DNA from: Spirochaetia bacterium
GTDB taxonomy: Bacteria; Spirochaetota; Spirochaetia; Sphaerochaetales; Sphaerochaetaceae
Assembly: GCA_009929055.1 (NCBI GenBank)
Contig: SABI01000022.1
Span: forward strand, 1-18,772
Length of the DNA stretch: 18,772 nucleotides
Direction of reading: 5' to 3'
This document shows positions 7,367 through 14,008 of the stretch, piece by piece. Both the position numbers and the translations under genes were made by a program. The notes below the pieces were generated by a model, which was not told the origin of the DNA, did not search any database, and was given only the letters and a program-made list of their open reading frames with translations. Numbering within the stretch: the first letter of the stretch is position 1; every line of letters begins with the position of its first letter.

Positions 7367-8790
7367 GACAAATTAGTATAGAACAGAGGGTAATAGATAA
7401 TAAAGAATATACAGCAATTTGTATTGGAGAAGTCTCTGGAGAACTTCCTCGCCACCTTCTTAGTGGAACTCAGGAGGCAGGCTACACCTACATGAATGGA
7501 AAGTTAGAGCCCATATTTTATACTGGGGTTAGAGATATTAATTCTAAGCGCTATATTATCTATGAAAAGCTAGATCTACTCATCTTTAGTGAAATAGCCC
7601 ACTCTCTTAGAGAAATGGGAAAGGTGAGGATAGTAGAGCTCTCTTGTGCCCTAAGGATGGCTGGAAATGATTTTCTACAAAGTGAAAGTGGTATTATCCC
7701 TACATGGCGAATATTTTGGATAGCCAGTGGTGGGGTACTTCTTCTACCAGAGAGGATTTCCTCCCTCATCCTCTATAGCGCTAGTGATGAAGAGCGAAGT
7801 GAACACCTCTACCGTTATATGAAACCAAACCTCCTTCCCCCCTTTGCCCTTACCCACCAGCTTACCCAAATTCTCTACTATAGTGCTACAGGGATTGCCC
7901 CATATGAACTTCCTGAAACACGAGAATTACAGTGGACCCACATTCCACTCTCTCTAGGGATAAGTGGATTAGATCCTGTAATGGGGAAGGCAATAGACTC
8001 AACATTAAACATGAAATTAAATGAACAACGACTAACATATTCGAGTGCCTATAGTGCGAGTGACAATCTCTCCCATTTTGAGAGCCTCTTTGAGGGTCTT
8101 AATTGGAATATTACAAAAGAATCGCCCTATTTTGAAGAATCTGTGAAAAGTAATAGCACCCTCAATCAATATATGGAAAAGATTACCAAAAAGGCTCAGA
8201 ACAAACTCTTTTTTAGAAAAAAAGGGATAGCTATCATTGTTACAGGAGTCTCTGTGTTGATTGTCCTCATTACATTAGTGCAATTTATCATAAAAGCAAA
8301 TGAACCGCCCTACACAAGTGGAATGAACCAAATAGAAGTAGTGAATGAGTTCTTTGTAGGGCAAAATGAATTAGACATTGAAAAAATGAATGCTTCTTTA
8401 GCAAGAGGGGTAAAGAATCCCTTTGAAAGTGAAGTCTCTTCCTTATTTGTGAATAGTAGAGTAAGACAAGCATATGAAGGAATCAACTCTATCCTCACCC
8501 CACTTGAGTTTAACAGTCAAGAAAAGAGGGCATTACTTGAGTCTACCCTGATTTATGGGGTTGATAACCTCACCTTTAAAGAGGTAAATGATTCAACTTT
8601 AGAGGTTTCATATGACTTTTACCTTCCAGGGTTGAGTAGTGAAGAGCGTAGTGGGTATCCCCTAACAATTATTAATAAGAGGGTAAAATTTACATTTACT
8701 CATGAAAAAGGATATCAGCAGATAGAGAGTATTGAAGTCCTTGATACTCAAGTTATCCATGAAGAGATAATCCCTACTTATACAAAATAA
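7363..8790 (+). CDS. Unrecognised single-pass membrane protein with a possible kinase-fold-like cytosolic domain
   Basis: 475 residues, with no family recognised with confidence. There is no signal peptide. A single hydrophobic segment at about 288-311 follows the basic stretch KKAQNKLFFRKK, so residues 1-285 should be cytosolic and 312-475 extracytoplasmic. Parts of the cytosolic half (GIIPTWRIFWIASGGVLLLP near 110-129 and LTQILYYSATGIAPYEL near 167-183) recall the C-lobe of protein kinases, but no catalytic HRD, DFG or VAIK motif is seen. At best it is a pseudokinase-like domain; this is a guess from pattern. The C-terminal part (FFVGQNELDIEKMN...) could be a small alpha/beta domain. The ATG overlaps the rqcH-like stop (ATGA), with AGGAG 7 nt upstream, so it is the fourth gene of the operon. 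Its 3' end overlaps the convergent miaA by 13 nt. Confidence 0.75.
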   Translation: MRQISIEQRVIDNKEYTAICIGEVSGELPRHLLSGTQEAGYTYMNGKLEPIFYTGVRDINSKRYIIYEKLDLLIFSEIAHSLREMGKVRIVELSCALRMAGNDFLQSESGIIPTWRIFWIASGGVLLLPERISSLILYSASDEERSEHLYRYMKPNLLPPFALTHQLTQILYYSATGIAPYELPETRELQWTHIPLSLGISGLDPVMGKAIDSTLNMKLNEQRLTYSSAYSASDNLSHFESLFEGLNWNITKESPYFEESVKSNSTLNQYMEKITKKAQNKLFFRKKGIAIIVTGVSVLIVLITLVQFIIKANEPPYTSGMNQIEVVNEFFVGQNELDIEKMNASLARGVKNPFESEVSSLFVNSRVRQAYEGINSILTPLEFNSQEKRALLESTLIYGVDNLTFKEVNDSTLEVSYDFYLPGLSSEERSGYPLTIINKRVKFTFTHEKGYQQIESIEVLDTQVIHEEIIPTYTK

Positions 8791-9719
8791 TAGGTATTAA
8801 GAAGTTCTTCAATTCGAGAAGTGTCATCTGGGTGAACCCAGTTGACTCCTTCAATACTTCTAAAAAAAGTCATCTGTCTTTTTGCATATTTTTGACTATT
8901 ACTAATGATCATATCTCTCATAAGGGGAATGGAAAATGAATTGTTTTCCTTTAGAGTAAAATATTCTCTATACCCTATTCCTTGCATCCCAGGCCAAGAA
9001 GCTGTTGCCCCCATCTGTAGGAGAGCCTCTATTTCATCCATTAATCCAGCCTTAAACATCATATCAACTCGCTCTTCAATTCGTTCATGCAACTCTTTTT
9101 TATCACGGTGAAGACCAATAATTAATGGGTGTAACCCAGTTCTAGGAACACTAGGAACCTGGTAAGAAGAAAGGGGCTTGCCACTAGTTTCATATACCTC
9201 TAGAGCGCGAGTGACTCGATAGGAATCAGAAGGATGAATCTTAGTTGCCGAAAGGGGATCAATTCTTTGCAACTCTTCATAAGCCCATGCGAGGCTTTTC
9301 TCTTCTACTTTTCGAGCAATGAGTAGTCTTACTTCAGTTGAACTTTTTGGACTTACTGGAAGTCCGTAATAGAAGTGCTTAAAATAATAAGCTGTTCCAC
9401 CACAGACAATGGGAATACGGTTATGGGCCCTTATATCGACTAAAGCATCATCACTAAGATGGACAAAATCTCCTACACTAAAAGACTCATGAGGCTCTCT
9501 AATATTAACGAGGTAGTGAGGGATACGAGAAAGCATAGCTTCATCTGGTTTAGCTGAACCTATGTTGAGGTGGCGAAATATTTGTATTGAATCTGCATTG
9601 ATGATGGAGTAGTTATCGTGAAAGAAATTCTCAAGGAGTGCAGTCTTTCCTACTCCAGTAGGGCCGAAAAGAAAAATGAGGGGATATTTATTCCTTATCG
9701 ATGACTGAATATTCAACAT
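8778..9719 (-). CDS. miaA: tRNA dimethylallyltransferase
   Basis: 313 residues, the normal length for MiaA, which transfers dimethylallyl to N6 of A37 in tRNAs reading UNN codons. Motifs: the P-loop GPTGVGKT (19-26), INADSIQIFRHLNIGSAKPD in the 39-58 region, CGGTAYYFKHFYYGLP (117-132), SYRVTRALEVYETSGKPLS and the C-terminal GIGYREY. All are standard for the family. The ATG at 9719 has no good Shine-Dalgarno and lies inside the 3' end of the omega-like gene, overlapping it by 32 nt in another frame, so translation is probably coupled to that gene. Its stop overlaps the convergent 475-aa membrane protein gene by 13 nt, leaving no room for a separate terminator. Confidence 0.93.
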   Translation of the reverse strand: MLNIQSSIRNKYPLIFLFGPTGVGKTALLENFFHDNYSIINADSIQIFRHLNIGSAKPDEAMLSRIPHYLVNIREPHESFSVGDFVHLSDDALVDIRAHNRIPIVCGGTAYYFKHFYYGLPVSPKSSTEVRLLIARKVEEKSLAWAYEELQRIDPLSATKIHPSDSYRVTRALEVYETSGKPLSSYQVPSVPRTGLHPLIIGLHRDKKELHERIEERVDMMFKAGLMDEIEALLQMGATASWPGMQGIGYREYFTLKENNSFSIPLMRDMIISNSQKYAKRQMTFFRSIEGVNWVHPDDTSRIEELLNTYYFV

Positions 9720-9885
9720 TTTCAGTTAACACTCTTTCTAATACTGTGGAAACAACTTTTTTATTGTTGCTTTCCATCTCTTTGTCTCCATTTGCACAAA
9801 GAACATTAGACAAACTGATAGCTACACAAGTCATTTCATACACATTATTTTCTTTATCAATTAATATATCTATAGGAATGCTCAA
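9688..9885 (-). CDS. RNA polymerase omega-subunit-like small protein (possible rpoZ)
   Basis: 65 residues. The pattern NNVYEMTCVAISLSNVL (13-29), then NNKKVVSTVLERVLTENVEY (40-59), resembles omega (xRYELVxxAAxRAxQL followed by KKPVxIALEEIxxGKI), and spirochaete omega-like proteins are short like this. The Arg that is typical in the first helix is missing, so the match is by pattern only. The start is TTG at 9885, well supported by AAGGAG 6 nt upstream. A -10-like TATAGT and a perfect palindrome lie just upstream. It precedes and overlaps miaA. If omega, it would help assemble and stabilise RNA polymerase. Confidence 0.6.
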   Translation of the reverse strand: MSIPIDILIDKENNVYEMTCVAISLSNVLCANGDKEMESNNKKVVSTVLERVLTENVEYSVIDKE

Positions 9886-9903
9886 GGGAATCTCCTTATA
9901 TCG

Positions 9904-9920
9904 TTGCTAGTAACTAGCAA
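9904..9920. promoter_or_regulatory. Perfect 17-nt palindrome upstream of the omega-like gene
   Basis: TTGCTAGT-A-ACTAGCAA is an exact inverted repeat of 8-nt arms around one central base. On the minus strand a TATAGT (-10 type, 9927-9932) lies just upstream. The start of RNA would then be near 9919, inside the palindrome, with the AAGGAG Shine-Dalgarno at 9892-9897 just beyond. It could be an operator or a 5'-leader hairpin limiting access to the start. No good -35 is seen. Confidence 0.5.
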
Positions 9921-9980
9921 TCATGAACTATACACGAATAGAAAAGTTTTGGCTAGTACATAGGATGAAGAACCTCATTC

Positions 9981-10739
9981 TTACCCTATATGCTTCTCTA
10001 TTTCCTTAATTTTCTCTTTTAAGAGGGTAATATACTCTCCCTTGTTTTGTTTCATCCTAAAGGCAGGCCCTGTGATACTTACAGCTGCAATAGCCTCTCC
10101 CCCTTTTGTTTTTATTGGGGCGGCAATACAATAAATTCCTTCTTCATGCTCTTCATCATCAATAGCAAATCCCTCTAGTTTTACTTTTCTTAATTCAGTA
10201 AGGAGTGCTTCTGGTTCTACTATAGTGCTATGGGTGTGTGGTATAAAATCTAGTTTTTTAACCAATTCCATCATCTCTTTTTCTCCTCTTTGGCTAAGAA
10301 GTGACTTACCAAGTCCTGTGCAATACACTGGAGCATCTCCCCCTGAGTGACTTGAAGTAACAACTCGAAGAGATTGTGTTGATTCTATTTTATAGATGTA
10401 ATGAATCTTCTCTTTTTCCATTGTAGCTAAGTGGATGGTCTCTTTTGTCTGGGCAGATAATGAACCCATAACAGGAATTGCAAACTCTTGAAGTAAACTA
10501 TATTTTGTTGAACTGTTTACAAAACGATTCATTTTTTGAGTGAGGGCATAACTCTCTTTTTCATTATCTTTATAGACATACCCTAAAGAGGTAAGGGTGC
10601 TCAAGAAGCGATAAAGGGTACTTTTATGAATAGAAATATCTTTGGCCATAAGGGATAAATTACTAGCCCCATTCTCTGCTAAATATTCTAATATTTTCAT
10701 CACTCTTGTTACAGCGAGGACGTGTTGTTCTTCTACCAA
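9981..10739 (-). CDS. IclR-family transcriptional regulator
   Basis: 252 residues. The N-terminal winged helix-turn-helix is at about 10-60 (ASNLSLMAKDISIHKSTLYRFLSTLTSLGYV region). It is followed by an IclR effector-binding domain, with PVYCTGLGKSLLS (137-149) and GFAIDDEEHEEGIYCIAAPI (190-209), closely following the pattern of the family. The start is TTG at 10739, supported by GGAGG 9 nt upstream. It is divergent from kdgA-kdgK across a 169-nt gap holding four symmetric sites, so it most likely controls those genes in response to KDG or a related sugar acid, as KdgR (an IclR protein) does in enterobacteria. The effector and the direction of control are inferred. Confidence 0.9.
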   Translation of the reverse strand: MVEEQHVLAVTRVMKILEYLAENGASNLSLMAKDISIHKSTLYRFLSTLTSLGYVYKDNEKESYALTQKMNRFVNSSTKYSLLQEFAIPVMGSLSAQTKETIHLATMEKEKIHYIYKIESTQSLRVVTSSHSGGDAPVYCTGLGKSLLSQRGEKEMMELVKKLDFIPHTHSTIVEPEALLTELRKVKLEGFAIDDEEHEEGIYCIAAPIKTKGGEAIAAVSITGPAFRMKQNKGEYITLLKEKIKEIEKHIG

Positions 10740-10792
10740 TCTCTTTTTCCTCCATCCCTACAATACCCTGAGGGAAGCAATTATTGCAACTA

Positions 10793-10892
10793 TGTTTCAA
10801 TAAAATATGAGTGTTTCAATAATAATATTGACAATCAGGGTAACATATTGAATAATAACATAAAAATGAAACAAAAAGAAATAAATGAAACA
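10793..10892. promoter_or_regulatory. Four symmetric TGTTTCA/TGAAACA sites around the kdgA promoter
   Basis: TGTTTCA occurs at 10793-10799 and 10812-10818, and its reverse complement TGAAACA at 10867-10873 and 10886-10892. Both pairs have a 19-nt step, and all four are exactly symmetric about position 10842.5, which falls in the spacer of the promoter. The inner right site begins a few bases after the predicted RNA start, a position fitting repression. I recall TGAAAC/GTTTCA-type half-sites for KdgR of enterobacteria, which also governs kdgK and eda. That makes the adjacent IclR protein the natural candidate binder. Confidence 0.6.
10828..10856 (+). promoter_or_regulatory. Sigma-70-type promoter of kdgA-kdgK
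   Basis: TTGACA (10828-10833, full consensus) and AATAAT (10851-10856, five of six) are separated by 17 nt. The predicted RNA start is near 10863, about 46 nt before the chosen kdgA ATG. It is framed by the two pairs of TGTTTCA/TGAAACA sites. Confidence 0.65.
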
Positions 10893-10908
10893 AAAGGTGA
10901 GAAAGAGG

Positions 10909-11577
10909 ATGTATAAAGTAATGAATAGTGAGATTAAAACCCTCATTAAAAATAGTGGTGTGGTAGCAGTATTAGAGATTGAAGACTCTTCATGTGCAGT
11001 TGAAACAGCAAGAGCCCTCATAAAAGGAGGGGTCACTGTGATCGAACTTGCCCTTCGTAGTGCAGCAGCGGTCCCCTCCATTGCCCTTATTAAAGAGCAT
11101 GTTCGAGAGATGAATATTGGAGTTGGAACAATATTACACCCCGACCAAATACAACATGTTATGGAACTAGGGGCCCTCTTTGGGGTCTCTCCAGGGTTAA
11201 ATGAAAAAGTAGTGGAATCAGCAATTCTCCACAAATTCCCCTTTGCACCAGGAGTCGCTACAGCGAGTGAAATTGAAAAAGCTGTAACTTATGGTTGTGA
11301 TGTTCTTAAACTCTTTCCAGCAACTCCTCTTGGTGGAATTGAATATCTAAAGGCAGTAAGTGCCCCATATAAACACCTCAATCTTTCCTACTTTCCTTTA
11401 GGGGGAATTACCCTAGAGAGCCTTCCTCGTTGGGCTAAAGTTGAGAATGTCCTCACAGTTGGTGGAAGTTGGATTGCAACGAAGGATCTTATAAGAGAAC
11501 ACAACTATGATGAAATAACTAGGCGGGCAAAGATAGCTATGGATATATGGAACAAAGAGAGAGGAGTAGTGAAATGA
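10909..11577 (+). CDS. kdgA: KDPG/KHG aldolase (2-dehydro-3-deoxy-phosphogluconate aldolase)
   Basis: 222 residues from the ATG at 10909, chosen because AAAGGTGA stands 8 nt upstream; a second in-frame ATG is at 10921. The protein is a class I aldolase of the Eda family. The base E46 and R50 are in VIELALR (44-50), GVGTI is at 71-75, VSPG at 93-96, and the Schiff-base lysine K134 in DVLKLFPA (131-138). It splits KDPG into pyruvate and glyceraldehyde 3-phosphate, and many members also accept 2-keto-4-hydroxyglutarate. The stop overlaps the kdgK start (ATGA), so the kinase that makes its substrate is co-translated. No other uronate or transport genes lie in the window, so the pathway's upper part must be elsewhere. 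Confidence 0.93.
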   Translation: MYKVMNSEIKTLIKNSGVVAVLEIEDSSCAVETARALIKGGVTVIELALRSAAAVPSIALIKEHVREMNIGVGTILHPDQIQHVMELGALFGVSPGLNEKVVESAILHKFPFAPGVATASEIEKAVTYGCDVLKLFPATPLGGIEYLKAVSAPYKHLNLSYFPLGGITLESLPRWAKVENVLTVGGSWIATKDLIREHNYDEITRRAKIAMDIWNKERGVVK

Positions 11578-12593
11578 GAGTAGTCACATTTGGGGAGATT
11601 ATGCTCCGATTAAACCCAATAGGATATAAAAGATTCATCCAAGCTGAAACCTATGAAGCCTCTTATAGTGGAGGAGAAGCTAATGTAGCTGTCTCCTTGA
11701 GTAACTTTGGAATTGACTCACTATTTGTTTCAAAAGTCCCATCCCATGAAATTGGACAAAGTGCCATTAACTCACTACAGAGGTATGGAGTTGACCCCTC
11801 CTTCATTAAGAGGGGAGGAGAGAGACTTGGGATATATTTCCTTGAAAAAGGGGCTTCTCAGCGCCCTAGCAAAGTAATTTACGACAGAGCTCATTCATCT
11901 CTATCCCTTGTAGAGGAGGATGAGTTTGATTGGGAGAAAATCTTTGAAGGAGTAGATTGGTTTCACTTTACCGGTATTACTCCAGCTTTAGGGGGAAATC
12001 TCCCTACTATTACCCTACAAGCGTGTAAAAAAGCAAAAGAGAGGGGCATTACCATAAGCTGTGATCTTAACTATAGAAAAAAGTTATGGACTAAAGAGGA
12101 AGCTGGCAAAGTAATGAGCACACTCCTACCCTATGTTGATGTAGTGATTGCTAATGAAGAAGATGCCTCTGATGTATTTAATATTCAAGCCTCCAATACT
12201 GACATCACTAGTGGAGAATTAAACAAACTAGGCTATGAAGAAGTTGCTAAAGAGATAATCAGACGCTTTGGTCCTAAAAAAGTAGCCATTACTTTAAGAA
12301 AAAGTATTTCAGCGAGCACAAATGAATGGGCAGGAATGATGTATGATGGAAAGAATTCTTATTTTTCACCTCAATACATGATGAACATAGTTGATAGAGT
12401 TGGAGGAGGAGATAGTTTTGCTTCAGGGATCATCTATGCTCTATTAAATAATTATGACCCTCAAAATGTAGTTAATTTCGCAGTTTCTGCTTCATGCCTA
12501 AAACACTCAATTGAGGGAGATTTTAATCAAGTGAGTGTAGATGAAGTGAATGTATTAATGAAAGGGGATGCCTCGGGAAGAGTTCAAAGATAA
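11574..12593 (+). CDS. kdgK: 2-keto-3-deoxygluconate kinase, PfkB family
   Basis: 339 residues from the ATG at 11574, with GAGGAG 7 nt upstream and overlapping the kdgA stop. PfkB signatures: SGGEANVAVSLSNFG (32-46) in the substrate-binding part, CDLNYRKKLW (163-172), which is typical for KDG kinases, and the anion-hole/catalytic motif DRVGGGD (274-280) with D280 as the base. It phosphorylates KDG with ATP to KDPG, the substrate of the aldolase upstream. The order aldolase-kinase plus a divergent IclR gene fits a dedicated sugar-acid catabolic operon. The stop is separated from the convergent cytidylate-kinase-like gene by one base, so no terminator fits between them. Confidence 0.93.
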   Translation: MRVVTFGEIMLRLNPIGYKRFIQAETYEASYSGGEANVAVSLSNFGIDSLFVSKVPSHEIGQSAINSLQRYGVDPSFIKRGGERLGIYFLEKGASQRPSKVIYDRAHSSLSLVEEDEFDWEKIFEGVDWFHFTGITPALGGNLPTITLQACKKAKERGITISCDLNYRKKLWTKEEAGKVMSTLLPYVDVVIANEEDASDVFNIQASNTDITSGELNKLGYEEVAKEIIRRFGPKKVAITLRKSISASTNEWAGMMYDGKNSYFSPQYMMNIVDRVGGGDSFASGIIYALLNNYDPQNVVNFAVSASCLKHSIEGDFNQVSVDEVNVLMKGDASGRVQR

Positions 12594-12594
12594 G

Positions 12595-13125
12595 TTACTT
12601 CCTTTGGGCTAATAATTCATGAATTCTTTTCACTATGATATGGGCAATTTCAATAGGTTCTAATTTATCTGTGTCGATAACAAGGTCAGCTATTGAAGAG
12701 TCAGAGTTATCGATACTATAAATCCTTTTATAACGAGCGGTATCTTTTTCATCTCTCTCGACGGTCTCTTTCAGGCGGTCTGCAAAAGTTCCCCCTTCCC
12801 TCTTTTGTATCCTCATTGCCCGCTCTTCAATACTTGCAGTGAGGTATACTTTAAGGTCGGCTTGTACAAGCATCCAGATAGCTAGGCGAGAGCCAAGGAC
12901 ACAGTCCTCTACAGCTAAAGCTTTCTCAACTTGCTTTTTATCGAGTTCTTTATCAATTTCATCATCCGTTTCAGCCATTTTGCAGAGCTGCCAAAAGTCG
13001 AGCCCCTTCTCTTCGGCTAAAGATCTGAAGGTAAAGTTGATGATGGGGTAATTCATCCTATCTGCTACGAGGGTACTTACTGTGGTATTACCACACCCAC
13101 TTTTTCCTGAAATTGCAACTCTCAT
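12595..13125 (-). CDS. cmk: Cytidylate-kinase-like protein (short, COG1102 type)
   Basis: 176 residues with an N-terminal P-loop GKSGCGNTT (7-15), then an NMP-kinase-like fold with VYLTAS (93-98) before a lid-type region rich in Arg and Lys (RAMRIQKREGGTF...). It resembles the short archaeal-type cytidylate kinases rather than the 225-residue Cmk of E. coli. Phosphorylation of CMP/dCMP is likely but not certain. The P-loop has Asn-Thr-Thr where many kinases have Gly-Lys-Thr/Ser; K8 earlier in the loop may play the lysine role. AGGA lies about 8 nt before the ATG. Third gene of the murC-yicC-cmk operon, 13 nt after yicC. Confidence 0.72.
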   Translation of the reverse strand: MRVAISGKSGCGNTTVSTLVADRMNYPIINFTFRSLAEEKGLDFWQLCKMAETDDEIDKELDKKQVEKALAVEDCVLGSRLAIWMLVQADLKVYLTASIEERAMRIQKREGGTFADRLKETVERDEKDTARYKRIYSIDNSDSSIADLVIDTDKLEPIEIAHIIVKRIHELLAQRK

Positions 13126-13138
13126 ATTTTTTTCCTAT

Positions 13139-14008
13139 TTATTCTATATTTCTTAACTGTTCTCTAATATTTTCTAAACTATCTTTTAAGGAGACTACTA
13201 ATTGATTGACCTCTCCTATCATACTTTTGCTTCCAATGGTATTAATCTCTCTGTTAATCTCTTGCGCTAGAAAGTCTAACTTCTTACCAACAGAACCTAA
13301 AGAAGTAACAATTTCATCAAAGGAGGTGAAGTGGGTAGAGAGGCGATTTAGTTCTTCAGCAATAGAGTACTTTATTAATAGAAGGGCTATTTCCTGTAAG
13401 AACCTCCCTTCATCATATTCACTATTGCCCATCAACTCTTTCATCTTTGTTTTGAGCGTTTCTTTAAGCTTCTCTTCTATCTGTGTGCTATATCCTTGTA
13501 TCGTAGCAACCCATTTTTTCATATCTTCTAATAGAGAGACGATATGAATCTTTGTTGCTTCTCCCTCTTTCACCCTTCCTTTCTTAAATTCTTCTAGCAC
13601 TTCATTAAGAAGTGAGAATAAGGGCTCTTCAAAGGTGTGAGGATCGAGGGTGTTTGTTTGAATAATTACCCCATCAAGGGCCATGTAATCACTAATCTTC
13701 CCTTTGTCTTCAATGTGGGCAACCTCTCTAATTTCCTCAAATGCCTTTGTGTACTCTTCTACTATTTCTCTGTTTACAGTGAGGGTTGTGGTATTTATGA
13801 ATTGTTTATAACGAATAGTTATTTCAACAGAACCACGAGAGGCTACTTCTTTAATTCTATTATCGATTTCAGTTTCGAATAGAGAAAAGAGGGAGGGCAT
13901 ATTGTGTTTAATATCGAGATAGCGATTGTTATACGATTTAACTTCAATCGTAAGGGAAAGAGCTTCAGTTCTTAGCTCTTTTGAAGCAAAGCCAGTCATG
14001 CTAATCAT
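13139..14008 (-). CDS. yicC: YicC-family endoribonuclease
   Basis: 289 residues from the ATG at 14008, which gives the family's usual beginning (MISMTGFA) and usual length. A longer reading from 14080 would run into the murC coding region and is not needed. AAAGG lies about 11 nt upstream and the start overlaps the murC stop (ATGA). YicC of E. coli (YloC in Bacillus) was described as an endoribonuclease that also affects the small RNA RyhB. Conserved features seen are VEVKSYNNRYLDIK near the N-terminus (about 20-34) and the C-terminal GKKLDFLAQEINREINTIGSKS, a hallmark of the family. The long middle is predicted helical. It lies between murC and the cytidylate-kinase-like gene. Confidence 0.9.
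   Translation of the reverse strand: MISMTGFASKELRTEALSLTIEVKSYNNRYLDIKHNMPSLFSLFETEIDNRIKEVASRGSVEITIRYKQFINTTTLTVNREIVEEYTKAFEEIREVAHIEDKGKISDYMALDGVIIQTNTLDPHTFEEPLFSLLNEVLEEFKKGRVKEGEATKIHIVSLLEDMKKWVATIQGYSTQIEEKLKETLKTKMKELMGNSEYDEGRFLQEIALLLIKYSIAEELNRLSTHFTSFDEIVTSLGSVGKKLDFLAQEINREINTIGSKSMIGEVNQLVVSLKDSLENIREQLRNIE

Noticed and set aside
10797..11234. Open frame of 145 codons antisense to the kdgA start
   Set aside because: It runs opposite to a clear KDPG aldolase, overlaps its promoter, has no ribosome binding site and reads as Cys-, Ser- and Phe-rich low-complexity text.
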